Part shown: piece after piece, positions 45,681-57,054 of the stretch
How the letters are laid out: each line of letters begins with the position of its first letter
Position numbering within the stretch: position 1 is the stretch's first letter
From: Filobasidium wieringae
Taxonomy: Eukaryota; Basidiomycota; Tremellomycetes; Filobasidiales; Filobasidiaceae
NCBI GenBank assembly: GCA_001600055.1
Contig: BCIV01000011.1
Location: 310,001-374,000 of the forward strand
DNA: 64,000 nucleotides
Reading direction: 5' to 3'
Notes under the pieces: generated by a model
What the model was told of the DNA's origin: nothing
Databases searched by the model: none
The model's input: only the letters and a program-made list of their open reading frames with translations
Program-made: the position numbers and the translations under genes

Positions 45681-48176
45681 CATGAGCTGATGTTGATGCG
45701 CAGCTGGAAGTTGCTGCTGTGCTTGCTGTTGCTGTTGTGCTACAGCTACCAAACGTGCTCGCTGTTCTGTTTGTAGCTGCATGGTTTGTGGAGTTTGCGG
45801 AACCTGGCCCTGCATAGGTCCAGGACCCGGTTGAGCGAATCCAGCTTGACCGTGTTGAAGCGGTGTGGTAGCCCGCATCGCGGTTCCATTCGCATTACGT
45901 GCCATCAGCATTTTTTGTTGCTGCATCTGCTGAGCATTCAAATGCGGGGAAGGTACGGTCTGACCCAGCTGTTGCTGAGCCTGGGCTTGCTGATGCTGGA
46001 CATGTTGCATCGATCCCGTCGGGAAGAATTGACCGTTCAGCTGCTGACCTTCCACTCCGACCGGTAAGGATTGTTGCCGGGTCGGCAGATTCGCACTCAT
46101 CATTCCGCCCGAACGTGCAGTCATGGCGGGAGACGCAGGGCTTTGGCTCTGCTGGGCAATGTATCGCTGTTGTAACGCTGCTTGAGCTTGTCCAGGCTGT
46201 TGTATCTGCGGAGCAGCTGATGCCGGTCGAGCGATGCCCAAACTCTGCTGATGTTGGTGTTGCGCTAGAAGCTGCTGCTGATGCTGCTGATGTTGCTGAA
46301 TCAACTGCTGCTGCTGTTGAGGTGTCATCCCCTGTGGGAAATTCGGATGAATGAACCCTGGATGCTGCTGAGCAGATGCTTGACGGAACGCCTGAGCCAT
46401 CTGAGCGGACATCGCTTGACCCGGTCGACCCATGCCGACTGCAGCCTGCTGCTGTTGTTGCTGCACCATTTTTGAGCGAACCTGTGCCTAGACAATAATA
46501 AGGACAGTAAGCATTGACCGCGACGGCCAACATGGGTAAAGTTCGCGTACCTCTATGTACGCTTGAGCATCTGCAGTCGGTTGACCAGCCTTGCCAGGAT
46601 TTCCTGCCGAGAAAACATCCCAGAAGACGCTCCACCATTCATAAAGCAGTCCTTGCGGAGCATCCACAGGTACAACCGTTTGGTTACCCAGCCCGGCTTC
46701 CTCATTCAAAGCCTGGGCGGCTGCAGCGAAATTCCGCTTCGTGAGGTAATCGTAAATATATAGGTGGAGCCTATGGGATTCCATCGTACACCCAAGCGAA
46801 ACGTCAATACTGGTCTATTTCAGAATGGGATCATGCACTGACATATGATCACCCGTCCACCTATCATCGTCCGTACTTCCGTGGGCCGACCCAGCAATCG
46901 CGTAACCCGTCAATCCAGACGCTCCAGTGGGCATACCCTGAACCTGGCCGTTCTGAGCGTGTGCCTGCTGTTGTTGTGCTGGCTGAGGCAGCTGTTGTTG
47001 TCCCGTATGCTGGGGCTGCATCCCGCCTTGCTGTTGCTGAGCAACCTGAGCGGCCGCCATGGCCTGCTGCTGCTGCTGTTGTTGTTGTTGTTGCTGGTGG
47101 GATTGTGCTACCTGTATCTGATTCTGCTGAGCCTGTCGCATCATCGCCTGACGTTGGTTAGGTGTCATGTTCATATTCATGGCCATCCCCATGTTTCCCA
47201 TGTTCATCATCCCTTGCTGCATCGCCTGAGCCTGTACTTGTGCATGGACCTGTGCCTGTGCTTGTGCCTGTGCTTGAGCTTGAGCTTGAGCTTGAGCCTG
47301 AGCCTGAGCCTGAGCCTGAGCTTGGTTTTGAGCCTGGTTCTGTGCGGTAGGGCCTCCCTGTTGATTCTGTCCATCATACTCCCCGTTTCCAGGTGCGATC
47401 CCGTTTTGCATCTGACCCTGATGGTTTGGTTGTCCCTGCGCGTTCTGGTATGCCTGTTGATTGGACGGACCGGCGACAGCATTGGTGTTTCCGTTGACCA
47501 TCGGATGACCGGGTTGTTGGCCCATCTTCGGGGTCTGATTCGGTCTTCCTTGCTGTTGTTGTTGCTGCTGCTGCTGTTGTTGAGCTTGTTGAGCCTGCTG
47601 AGCTTGTTGTTGCTGATGAGCCAATTGAGCATGCTGCTGAATCTGTTGCTGGGTCATCCCCGAGTGTTGTTGTTGCTGTTGTTGCTGCTGCTGAGCCTGC
47701 ATCATCGCCAACCTCTGCTGAGGAGTGATCCCGTATTGACCCGGCTGTCCCTGAGCTCCAGTCTGTGTCGGTCCTCCTCCTTGACTTTGACTAGGGGTTT
47801 GGATCATCTGTATTCCCCCTCCACCCGGTTGAGAACCGTGCAATGCATTCATAGAGTTTTCTTCCCAACCTGGCCCTGCGAGATTCGCTCGAGCAGCTAT
47901 CGAAGGGTTTTGCTGAGGATGTATCTGACTCTCTTGAGTCTGAGGTCGAAGGGAGAGATTCGAAAGAGGAGTAGCAGGGATATCCCAACCTCTGGTTCCT
48001 GGTATCGGTGTCGGTAGAGTTCCTAATCCTCTCGTCTGTACGAGTGGAGTCAAGAACGGGTCCGGATGAGGTTGAGGGGAAGGGTTTGGGTTTGTTTCAG
48101 AGGATTGAGAGGTCGAGTAAGATTGGATAGAGATGGTGGAGTTGGTATGAGATAGAGGGTAAGGGGTGGGGATCAT
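43863..48176 (-). CDS. LisH-domain, Gln-rich transcriptional regulator (FLO8/SomA type)
   Basis: Flo8/Som1-type regulators control adhesion, filamentation and development downstream of cAMP signalling in fungi. The recognisable core lies at about 46784-46560: YIYDYLTKRNFAAAAQALNE (LisH motif) followed by DAPQGLLYEWWSVFWDVFSA, the block shared by Flo8, SomA and animal SSBP2-4 proteins. Upstream is a 450-residue Pro/Gln-rich stretch beginning at 48176, with polyQ runs and a Gln-Ala dipeptide tract; downstream is another long Gln-rich segment and an acidic C-terminus (INMFGDIDLSIVDPSFLEGL, EFSFNEFLYDGAMGDGDGDG) that could be an activation domain. The LisH exon is best joined to the upstream exon by an intron with donor GTCAGT at about 46854 and acceptor CCCATAG, giving DHMLHLYIYD. 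Alternatively the protein starts at MESHRLHLYIYD (46784). The family call is good; the N-terminal extent is less certain. Confidence 0.77.
45326..45690 (-). repeat. CAG/CAA trinucleotide tracts coding polyQ
   Basis: Two tracts of mixed CAG/CAA codons (about 45326-45360 and 45637-45680) code for runs of 8-12 Gln in the LisH regulator. Confidence 0.85.
47251..47325 (-). repeat. Hexanucleotide repeat coding (Gln-Ala)n
   Basis: On the plus strand the units GCTTGA, GCCTGA, GCTTGT and GCCTGT repeat in tandem, coding about 12 Gln-Ala dipeptides in the LisH regulator. Confidence 0.85.
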
Positions 48177-49635
48177 TCAATTCGCCGGAGCTCTTTCCTC
48201 TCAAAGGGAAAAAGGTCGTGTTGAGGAGATGAGGTGTAGGAGAGGAAGTGAAGGAATTGGTGCTGCAAGAGCAGTCGGCCTGTTGATCAAGATCCCCGTT
48301 ATCTTCTACTGGCTGCCTGTTCGATCTCTCCAAGCAATGATCCGAAGTGATGTCTCCTTTCAAGCACAAACCACTCGTTCAGAATCGCTGAAAGCCAGGT
48401 CGATTCCTTTCAATAGCTGTTCTGCACGTTCTGTTTCGAACAAGCTGCGTTCCCAGTCGAAAGTAGAATCAGACTTCTACAGCCATAGTCAATGATTCGA
48501 TGGGTTTCTGAATGACGAGCCGTGGATTCCGGGAAGAGTCAGTTCGGTCTAGGTCGAGTTGGGGAAGGAGGGAACCGGGGTTGGCCAGAATCCGGAGAAG
48601 AATGAAGGAGCGGTTGAGCGAGAACGTCGGTACGAGGTGGGTATTGAGGGTCAGACCTTGCTCTGTATGCTATGGTGTGTGCGAGGAGTCGAGTGACACC
48701 CTTTGTGAGGTAGCTCGGTCTAGATGAGGGATGAGATGGTCGAGAGGTCGGTTGAGCTGTTATCTCGCTTTGGAGCCTCCTTGCGCGCGCAACAACGTAT
48801 TCTCTCACAGATGCATAAGATCAGCAGCTCTCGACGTTCACAACCAGACCAGGTCTGCCTCGGTGCCTCTGCAGACTCAGACAAGCCATGCAAGCTACTA
48901 CGACAGATACAAATACACCAAGGATGGTTCCATCGGGAGATGGTGACGCTTCCGAGCATCAACTCTAATACATGAAACAAGCTCAATTACTTGGGGATGG
49001 CAACCTCGAGCGAGAACAAACGATACCGCGCGGTCCTTGTTGCATTTTACGCCCGGATGAACGGGAATGCGGGACGGGAAACGATCGGCTCTGCTTTGCG
49101 AGCTTGAGTAGGTGGATCCTGCACATGGCGACTCTCCTGTGTAACCCTACCACGACCACGAATCCAGCTCGAATGCCCAATGAGAATGGCTGATGACTGC
49201 ACTCTGAGTGTGTCTGAGCTTCCATTTGACCGCGTTCGGATGATCTGCCACGAGACTCGGCAGTAGCAGTGACGTCTTTTTCCGCGCCGGATCCTAATTT
49301 CATGCATATTTCCCTCGTATTCGTTTCACGAATCACGAGTTTCATTCCATCGCAAGACATAACCGTGGGTTCATTCCGCACAGGAGCAGGTCCATGGTGG
49401 TTGGTAACAGCATGTGAATTCTAGCGGGGACTTTTCAGTCGCTCTAAGGAATAAACCATCATGCAGCCCTTGCATCGAAACTGAACAACATACATTACAT
49501 AGTCATACACGTGCGCGCTAGAAGATGGCGATACATTTACCGTCCACTACCCGCGACTGAATCAATCAAACTTATAGCCTATTCTATCTTGCTTATAGTA
49601 CCAGAACGAGGGAAAGTGTCTTCCATACTCTTCGA
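48177..49635. promoter_or_regulatory. Long upstream region of the LisH regulator
   Basis: This 1.46-kb region separates two minus-strand genes and is the longest spacer in the window. It contains only short frames without coding character. It probably holds a long promoter or leader of the LisH regulator and the protease terminator. No tRNA seen. Confidence 0.4.
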
Positions 49636-51556
49636 TTATGCTCGAGAGGTAGTCGCTGATTCTTGTGGTGCGGTCGCGCTGGTTGAAATGATCTGCGTCT
49701 GGTCGGCCTGACCTGATGCGGATGACAGAAGAGTGGATGTAGCTTCATTAGCCGGTCCGTCAGCGTCCTTCGTACTTTGAGCAGAATCGTCCGATGTATC
49801 AGCAGAATAAGGATAAAGCTGTATTTCGCCCGTTGCGAAATTCCAGGTCGAATAAACCTTCCGAAGCCAACATGAGCGCATAACTAATTTGTACTTTCAG
49901 CAAAGCGTGAGAGACTTACTTTACGCAGGAAAGGTAACCCTACCAACCAGTCAGTTGAACTATTCCAATCGCTTCCCAGATTGATATCTGTGCAAATTCA
50001 GCGCAAATGAATCAGCATCATTGTGAATCAACGGCGATATTGAGAGTTATTGACTGGTAGTATTGGCCAAGCTGATATAGCACCAAGCATCGCCCTTGTT
50101 GAACGAGGGGTCTTTCACCGGTCGAAAGCCCCTGATTAACGTCGTCCCATCGTCATCCTTGGCATATCGAGTCACGACGTCGGTCCGGCTATCACATATC
50201 AGGTCGCTTCAGCCTACGAACAAAACATGTTGGGCGACGCGCGCCTTTTGATTGAGACTCACTTCACAATAGCTTCGTACCCGATCTCGAATTCCTGTCC
50301 CCCAAACCCTAATTTGAAGCTGAATTGATCTTTCGGCTTACACCTGGCGACCCAGTTTGTCCTCCCTCCGGCAACGTCCGGGTCGTTGAAAAGGATAGCT
50401 CCGATGCGCTCGTATATCGTATTCACGGCGGATTCGGGTCCCAAGATCTGACTCGCGCCTGTGTCGAGCGTGGCCCTGTTGGAGGTTGTACCGATTTTCG
50501 AGCCTTGTAGAGACATGCTTTGAAGGGGAAGACGATAGGTAAGTGGAGCGTCACTGATCGCCGTTGCTACTCGAGAAACGTCTAGTTCAAGGGAGTCCAG
50601 ACTGGAATTGAGGTCTTATCAGTAATCTTGCAACGAATACGGAGGGACGAGCAAGCTCACTCATCTACACCTCCGATGGTCAGCTGAAGCTTGTCCGCCT
50701 TTGCAGAGATCCCGAAGACCGAGGAATCGATCTTGCCAGCATCCTTCAGGGCCTGCATAGGACCCATATAAGGGGTACCTTCGTTGTCGAGCCACTTCGT
50801 TACCTATAGTGTACGATCAAGTCAGCGCTCTTGAAAATCGATTACAGGGCCGCAGGGAAATACTTGCACCATGACCTAAAGGAAATATGCCCACTATATC
50901 TTTCGATGTGGAAGGAAGAGGCCATCCGCCGGAAGAATTGACTGCCAGGAAAGCCACATTGTCGACCTGGTTTGACCCTAGTATCAGTGTATTCCACTCA
51001 ATGTTCCCTTTCGTATCCCCCTTTCCTGTGCAGAAAGTATCAGATATGCCCATTGCAGAAGGAAAGGCACGTGAGCAGACAGCATACCATATTGCAAGGT
51101 CTGGCTGTGATAGGGAGGCAGGCTATCCGGATATCTAGCCAGGCTAGAGTCGATCGCACATCCCGTACAAGCCTCGGTCGCGATCCACAAATAAGGGCTC
51201 TATGAAAAATCAAGCCCTTAGTGATCGGACATCGTCTTGTGTTGACCTCGATGAGATTGTCGACCTACCCCAGTATCGACCGCCATTTTCCCCGACACGT
51301 CGCCGAGCGTGACTTGGATGGTCAAGAGAGACTTCTGATCCATGAGACTGAACGTGTGACTGGATTGCGCGTCAGGTATGCCTGACGAGCTTTTGAGTTT
51401 CCCTTTGAGATTCAAGTCGATATTGGCTCCAGATTCGTCATTCGATAAAGGGGAAGCGACCGTTTGTTCAAGATCGAGAGTGATTCCTGCTCTGACCGGT
51501 TGGAACGGAAGCAGGAGCAGCAGAAGCTTGATCGGCGTCGAGACGAAATGCATCAT
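49636..51556 (-). CDS. Secreted pepsin-like aspartic protease (family A1)
   Basis: The enzyme should cleave proteins at acidic pH outside the cell or in the vacuole. The ATG at 51556 opens a signal peptide (MMHFVSTPIKLLLLLLPFQP), then a propeptide-like region (GITLDLEQTVASPL…). The mature part starts LLTIQVTLGDVSGKMAVDTG and, across an intron, SPYLWIAT; this is the first catalytic DTGS motif. A Cys pair follows (ATEACTGCA), and the flap-side loop includes SDTFCTGKGDTKGNIEW. The second catalytic motif is DTGAS in RATLDTGASQILGP. The C-terminal part has WLVGLPFLRKVYSTWNFATG, typical of A1 proteases, then a Ser/Thr/Ala-rich tail of about 55 residues. The tail lacks the hydrophobic end expected of a GPI anchor. 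Around eight introns. Substrate unknown. Confidence 0.9.
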
Positions 51557-52760
51557 CGTGAGATTATCAAACACCTCGGGAGGATTGGGAAGCTGTAAAA
51601 TGGGTGGTACTCGATCCTGTTGTGCCTATTGTATACTCGAGTGAAACCAGCGCGAGAAGTGAAACAGTTTGAAAGGTTCCTTTCATTCGCCCCCACACGA
51701 AACGCTATACTTTCTCATCGATTTTATAGCCTTTGATCGAAGGCTACGAAAGAAGGCAAAGGTTTCGTTTCGAAAAATAAAAGTGCCGCTGTCAAGGCTG
51801 CGTGCAGCGCTATCGTGTCCTTTCACTAGCAAAGTGGATCGACTCCAGCAGAAGAAGGAGCGATGTCCCAGGCAGAGGATGGAACGGCGACCTCAGCGTT
51901 GGAATCTCAATGGGGGTCTTCAGAGTAGGTGACAGGTCTGCAAAGCAGCCAATAGATGTAACAGTTCTTTCAAATGCCATGGCATATGGTGACTCGTCAC
52001 CAGCCAGAGAAGGAAACATTTACTCTGGCGGTCTGTAAATAGCTGAGAATTTACGCTGTACGTATTCAATCTGCCGATGAATCTGGTGACAAGATAACAA
52101 CGATATATCGACCAGATCTTGTGTCATTGCTTCAAACCAACCACCAATACCGAATTTTTTGACTGGACGAAGACCCACTGCCTATTCTTCTACTGTACCC
52201 AGAATTGCTCTGGTACCAGCAGATTCAGACTGTACACCAAGCTTTCCCTTTTCTCTTTTTGGACCTCCTCATAGCATCGTTTGATCGAAAAAAAAAGGCA
52301 GGGTTACGGTGAATCTGGGTCAAGCGATGTCGGAGAAACAGCTAAAGATCTCGTCAGTCTTCCCAACAATCTACACATTGTTTACCTCAGAATTCAGCCT
52401 GGACCTCCTTGAAGTTCCGTACAAGGAGATGTCCGGGACGATCCAGAGCAACAGCTGATCATACGATTCTCGCACATGATCATCAAGGCAGACGATAATG
52501 AGAGTGCTATGCTCTCGGCTCGAAGACGAATACTTATGTTAGAACCTCGAGATCAACCCAAGCGATCGAGCAAGCGCACAGGGTGCCGATTCTGAGAGTG
52601 GTGTTTGTCCATTTAATATAGAGTACTTGAAATTACGTTCTAAACAAGTCGAAAAATGCTCTCCATGCCGTGCGTCCTCATCCATCATCCAGCCATCGCA
52701 CACCCAGTGGTCCAATTGTTGCAATCGGTACTGGCGAACCGACTCCCCCGAGCGAGAAAT
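51557..52760. promoter_or_regulatory. Protease promoter and MIX17 3' flank
   Basis: A 1.2-kb spacer between two minus-strand genes. Only short frames and an A-run near 52287 were noticed. No gene, tRNA or repeat family recognised. Confidence 0.35.
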
Positions 52761-53555
52761 CTAGTACCGAGCGGCAGCCTGTTGACAAGCCTTGAGCGCC
52801 TCGAGGTAATAACTACACGACTGATAATCGTTCGTAGCGTCCAACTGTGTCGTCCGGGGAGAAAGAAGAAGAACGAATCAGTCCCTCTCTTCCAGGCCGA
52901 AACGAAAAACCGCCGCCGAACCGACGACTCACGCATTTCGTGAAATCCCTCGCCTCGATGGAACAAGCGGCCCCCTGAGTCTGACCCTGAGAGTAGTTCA
53001 CGGGCGCGGCCTGAGCGGGGAGTTCTGAAGGGGGTGGGGCTTGGGCTGAGGAGGAGCCGCCGAAGAGCCTGTAGAGGGGGTGGGTGTGGGGAGTTAGCTG
53101 GATTGTTTGGGATGGCGAGTTTGGGGAGGGAGAGGAGGATGGGACGGGGAGAGGGGAGAGGGGGAGAGGTTCAGGGTTTGGGTTGAGATCGATGTGATCC
53201 AAGAGATTTGAGCGATTTCGTTTCTCCCCGAGCACATCAATCTCATGATCCCCGATCACCTCCAACTCTCCCCATCCTATCTCAACCTAGTCCCTGGACG
53301 ACTGCAGACGAGCCCGACTCACATGCTACTGATCCCATGGCCAATGACACTCCCACTAGCGACCCCCGCGGCGGTGGAAGCGATCCCAGCGAGCATCCCG
53401 GGCTGTCTCTGTTGAGCTACGGGAGGAGCACTGTACCCGCCCGCACCGGCTGCGGCGGGGTGGGCAGAGGTGGTCGCGGGACGAGATTGTTGGTGCGATG
53501 GGGTTGAGGGGGCGGAACGGGTGGTCGGGCGGGAAGAACGGGATTGACGAGGCAT
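52761..53555 (-). CDS. MIX17: Twin CX9C protein MIX17/CHCHD2-like
   Basis: Mix17/CHCHD2/CHCHD10 proteins live in the mitochondrial intermembrane space, are imported by Mia40, and influence respiration and cristae. Exons 53555-53323, 53068-52933 and 52844-52761 give 150 aa. The N-terminus MPRQSRSSRPTTRSAPSTP is the Arg/Ser-rich leader of the family, followed by a Pro/Ala/Gln linker and the conserved hydrophobic segment GMLAGIASTAAGVASGSVIG and ISSMLFGGSSS. The CHCH domain has CSIEARDFTKC in exon 2 and CSYYLEALKAC in exon 3, both exact CX9C motifs. The intron between exons 2 and 3 separates the two motifs. A TG/CA repeat (about 53564-53594) sits just upstream of the start in the leader. Confidence 0.92.
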
Positions 53556-54645
53556 GGTTGTGGATGTGTGTGTGTGTGGATGTGTGGGTGTGGTCGAGTG
53601 GCGAGTGAGTGGTTGTCTGTGGTCGCACTCGTAGAAACGAACGATATGTGTCGCTGTGTCGAGATATAAACCTGGAAACTGGAAAGGTCGCCTCTGGAAC
53701 GCTTACGCCCACGACCAAATCACGGCACGGCTAACACGTTTGGTACTTTCCACCCTTCTGCCCTGCCCTGCTTATCAATCGCGTCCGTTCATTACACGTG
53801 TCATCAGATGAGGCTTCACCGAGGATCGGCATGGGCCCTGGGCTGATCTAGGAGGATCCAGAACTTGCTATTCACAGTTCATCGTGGTTCAGCTAGTTCG
53901 ATCGCAGGACAGGCCACAGGGTACAGGGGCGATCAGCGTGGAGACAATGTACCAGACGTGGTAGTGACCAGGGGAAGCCCCACGAGCCACGATACGATCC
54001 AATAATGTCTCGTATGACGATGACGAGCATGACGAGCGATGGAGAATACCAAGCCAAGGACCGAACAAAAGGATGATAAAGCTCTGAAGCTCTGAAGGAG
54101 ATGACCGCGATCCGCAGTCGGTATCGTCCGGTTCCTCCCACCACCGTCCTCCACCACCATTCTGTTCTCGCTGTCGTCCGGGAACCCCGAAGGTTGGAAG
54201 TCGAGTGACGTGAACGAGCCCGTCAGCAGAATGTCAGTGAGCGATGAGCAGCGAGCGATGAGCAGCGAGCAGTGAGCAGCGTGAACCATGACCTGCTGCG
54301 TAATGCGCAAAGAGGATCGCGACGAAACGTAAACGTAGAAAACGTATTCGTCAGACCAGACAGGTGCAGGTTGCAGGTTGGACGTCGATGATGATGTGCA
54401 GCGGCAGGTACATTGGCCGTTGGCTGTTAGGTACACCGGCGCATCGTGCGTGGGTTTCTAGCTTTCTAGTGCTGAGGGATGATGCGAATTATCGGGGAGG
54501 TTCGGTGATCTCGGCGTTCGAACGGGTCTAGAAGGTGGGCGTAGAAACGTGCAGATAGCTCCATTGGCCCGTTCGTAAGGTCGAGTAGCGAGCAGCTACC
54601 AAGGACTGTTACTCTACCACTACCACCTTGCACCTCGTAACGTCC
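53556..54645. promoter_or_regulatory. Divergent MIX17/GATA-factor intergenic region
   Basis: About 1.1 kb between outward-facing genes. It contains the TG-rich stretch at about 53564-53594 and a short tandem repeat at about 54236-54282. No gene recognised. Confidence 0.4.
54236..54282. repeat. Short tandem repeat, GAGCGATGAGCAGC-like
   Basis: About three imperfect copies of a 14-bp unit (GAGCGATGAGCAGC, GAGCGATGAGCAGC, GAGCAGTGAGCAGC) in the intergenic region. Confidence 0.75.
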
Positions 54646-56475
54646 ATGTCTCAGCTATCATCTCCACCACCACCACCACTCCATTCCACCACTACCACCA
54701 CCACCACCACCACCCGCACCTCTCCCCCGACCTATCATTCCCCGGCCGAACCCTTATCTTCGACCGTTACCAACAGCACCACCACTGCTACTCCTACCAC
54801 TACTACTACTATAACCAAACACCCCCTATACCCCTTGACTGGCTGCGTCGTCCCCATCCCATCTCTTCCCCGAGATCCCATCGCTCCCACAACCTCTTCT
54901 TCCACAACCACGTCCACATCCACGCTGACATCCACAGCGAGACGCCCATCATCCTCCCCCCGCCCTACAACACGTAAGAAAATCAAGAAGACCGAACAAC
55001 AAGTAATGCCGCCCCCCCAACCTTCCCAACCACAACAGCAGGAAGGAGAACAAGATCCAAACGTCTCTTCCTCTTACCTCCGGGCCCGGGTGTCTACGCT
55101 CCCCACGGGCGGTACGGGTGCGGGTGGGGAGAAGGAGAGGGGGGGATATGATCATGACCCCAGTTCGGGGTTGGGGGGGACGAAGGACAAGGTCAGTCTT
55201 CGGTTCGGTTCAACCTCTTTAGGTCTGGGTTTGAGGGAAGAGTATGGGGTTCTGATGCTGTTGCTCCTCATGCGCCTTGGGTTATCGGTACAGATCTCCA
55301 TGTATTGCGAAGAACTCTGTTTCTTGGCTTCCCAAGCGGGTCAGTAGTAGCGTTTTGGATCTAGCCTACCACAAGCTCTCGAACTGATCGTGTATCATCT
55401 CGCGAATGTCGAATGTCGAATGTCGAATGTCGAATGCCGAATGTCGACTATGGATACAGCTCAAGGATACCCACCCCTAGACCCTGTGAGGCTGACGAGG
55501 TTGTCGCAGGAGATCCTGGATGGGTTGAGGAGTATGGGCACTGGCGGGTCTTTGCCTTACTCGAACTCGAACTCGAACTCGCACTCGCATTCGCAGGGAC
55601 AGGGACAGGGACAGGCGGGGTCGTACGGTCATTCCCGATCACCCGGTCATCCTTCCCATCCATCTCTAACGAATGGGCACATCTCCAACCCGAACCCCAC
55701 CAATCCGAATTCACTGGCCGCAACGACGACGACGACGACGACGATGTCGACCCCCTCTCGTCCTTCTTCCGTGATGACGCCGCAGACGCAATGGGAGGCG
55801 GAGAGGGATATGAAATTCATCCGTGCGAGACGGGACGAGTTGCGTGTCAAGGAGTTGCGGCAGAAGGGTGCGGGTGCGGGTGGGAGTGGGATTGGGATTG
55901 GGAATGGGAATGGGAATGGGATGGGGATGGGGATGGGGATGGGGATGGGGATGGGGATGGGGGGTAGGAGGGGGAGGGGGAAGGTCGAGGATGGGTTGGA
56001 CATGGAGGGGGAGGGGGAGACGGATGAGACGGGTGAGAGCGAGGATGAGGCGGGGATGTCGATGTCGATGTCGATGTCAGTGTCGATGGGAATGGGAGAA
56101 GGTTCCAACCGATCGGAACCCGTTCCTCTCCCCCCTTCCCTCCCCCTCACGTTCCCCCTCTCCATCCCCCGCGCCCACCCACACCCCCTGGTCCAGATCG
56201 CCCCCCGTTACCCCTCGAGGACCGGTCACGACCTCCCCACCAGCCCTTCGATCACGGGGACGACGGGGACGACGGGGACGACGTACGAACCCTTCCTCCC
56301 GTACCCCTACCTCCCCCCCTACCCGGCGCACTCGAACGCGCGATCGTGTCATTCGTGTGGGATCGTGGACACGGTGCAGTGGAGGGAAGGACCGGATGGA
56401 CCGGGGACGCTTTGTAATGCCTGTGGGACGCATTGGGTCGGACAGAACGCTTTTTGGGTGGGGTTGAGTGGGTGA
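54646..56475 (+). CDS. GATA-type zinc-finger protein (internal splicing uncertain)
   Basis: A GATA zinc finger lies near the C-terminus: CHSCGIVDTVQW…GTLCNACG, spacing C-X2-C-X18-C-X2-C, the same spacing as in WC-2-type fungal GATA factors. Such proteins bind GATA sites and control light, nitrogen or iron responses; which applies here is unknown. No PAS domain was seen, so WC-2 itself is unlikely. The first exon from 54646 is extremely Thr/Pro/Ser-rich. A tentative model is 54646-55191, 55236-55339 and 55491-56475, giving 544 aa; the middle exon reads GRVWGSDAVAPHAPWVIGTD. Downstream coding sequence includes LTRLSQEILDGLRSMG, FIRARRDELRVKELRQ and a Gly-Met tract. The frame stops shortly after the finger at 56475; a further intron to an acceptor near 56545 is possible. 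Confidence 0.65.
55404..55445 (+). repeat. Tandem heptamer (GAATGTC)6
   Basis: Six uninterrupted 7-bp copies; the fifth is GAATGCC. In the preferred gene model it lies inside an intron of the GATA-factor gene. Confidence 0.9.
55888..55965 (+). repeat. GGGATG/GGGAATGG repeat coding Gly-Met/Gly-Asn
   Basis: G-rich tandem hexamers coding IGIGNGNGN then (GM)n within the GATA-factor gene. The stretch is a candidate G-quadruplex former on the plus strand. Confidence 0.85.
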
Positions 56476-57054
56476 CGGGAGGCGTGAGGGGGTGACGCCG
56501 GGACGATCGAGGGGGGGTGGGTGGATTGAGTTGGGAAGCGATACAGCGGTTGTACCGATCTGCCGAGCATGCAGGACATGCGGGCTAGGATGTATATAAC
56601 AAGACGAGGATACACGCGAAACGGAACGATGCACGATGCGATGTCAGGCCAAGAGACGGTTGTGATGGTGATACAATATCACACAAGTATCAGGATGTAC
56701 CACTGCCTACCGCACTCTGACTGAGAATGGATCCAGGTGGATTCGTTGAACACTACCACTCTGCTACACTCGTCTACCTGAGCCAAGAGTACCTGGAGCG
56801 CGAGCGGTGCAGTGCAGCGGAAGCTAATTCCCGGTTGTTCAGCCTGCGACGCATCAAAGTCATCACGTCGTCGCTCAATTGCTCAGCTGCAGAGTAAACG
56901 TCGCAGGTCAGGTTTCCCCTGTTCCACCTGCCACTCCAGTCTGCCCACCCCACTCTACCCCACTCTACCCCACTCTACTCTACCCTACCCTACTCTACCT
57001 GCTCCACTACAGCTACAGCCACCACCCCGCTAGCACCACATGTAGTCACGCAAC
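56476..57054. promoter_or_regulatory. GATA-factor 3' flank and RRM-gene promoter
   Basis: Contains a pyrimidine-rich microsatellite (CCACTCTACC)-like at about 56942-57000 immediately upstream of the RRM gene. No other gene seen; possible extra GATA-factor 3' exon near 56546. Confidence 0.4.
56942..57000 (+). repeat. Pyrimidine-rich tandem repeat (CCCCACTCTA)n
   Basis: About three to five copies of a CCCCACTCTA/CCCTACTCTA unit, 55-110 bp before the RRM-gene ATG and thus likely in its promoter or leader. Confidence 0.85.

Noticed and set aside
46845..48017. 390-codon plus-strand ORF rich in Leu, looking like a membrane protein
   Set aside because: It is the antisense of the CAG/CAA-rich exon of the LisH regulator; complementing Gln codons gives Leu runs in this frame. 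No family similarity.
48177..49635. Several short ORFs in the long spacer upstream of the LisH regulator
   Set aside because: All are under 135 codons, overlap each other on both strands and lack coding character or splice-consistent extension.
51557..52760. Possible tRNA or mobile-element remnant in long spacers
   Set aside because: I looked for B-box-like sequences, terminal inverted repeats and target-site duplications by eye and saw none that were convincing.
55201..55347. Read-through of the first GATA-factor exon into a Leu-rich sequence ending at 55347
   Set aside because: It would stop before the zinc finger. A GTCAGT donor at 55192 and the frame GRVWGSDAVAPHAPWV offer a better, though tentative, path.
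55647..56165. Minus-strand Ile/Pro-repeat ORF and overlapping plus-strand Gly/Arg-Trp ORFs in the GATA-factor gene
   Set aside because: Shadow frames of the GGGATG repeat. The chosen frame is the one leading into the zinc finger.
54646..56475. Assignment of the GATA factor as white collar-2 (blue-light partner)
   Set aside because: The finger spacing fits, but no PAS domain is visible and most of the protein is low complexity.
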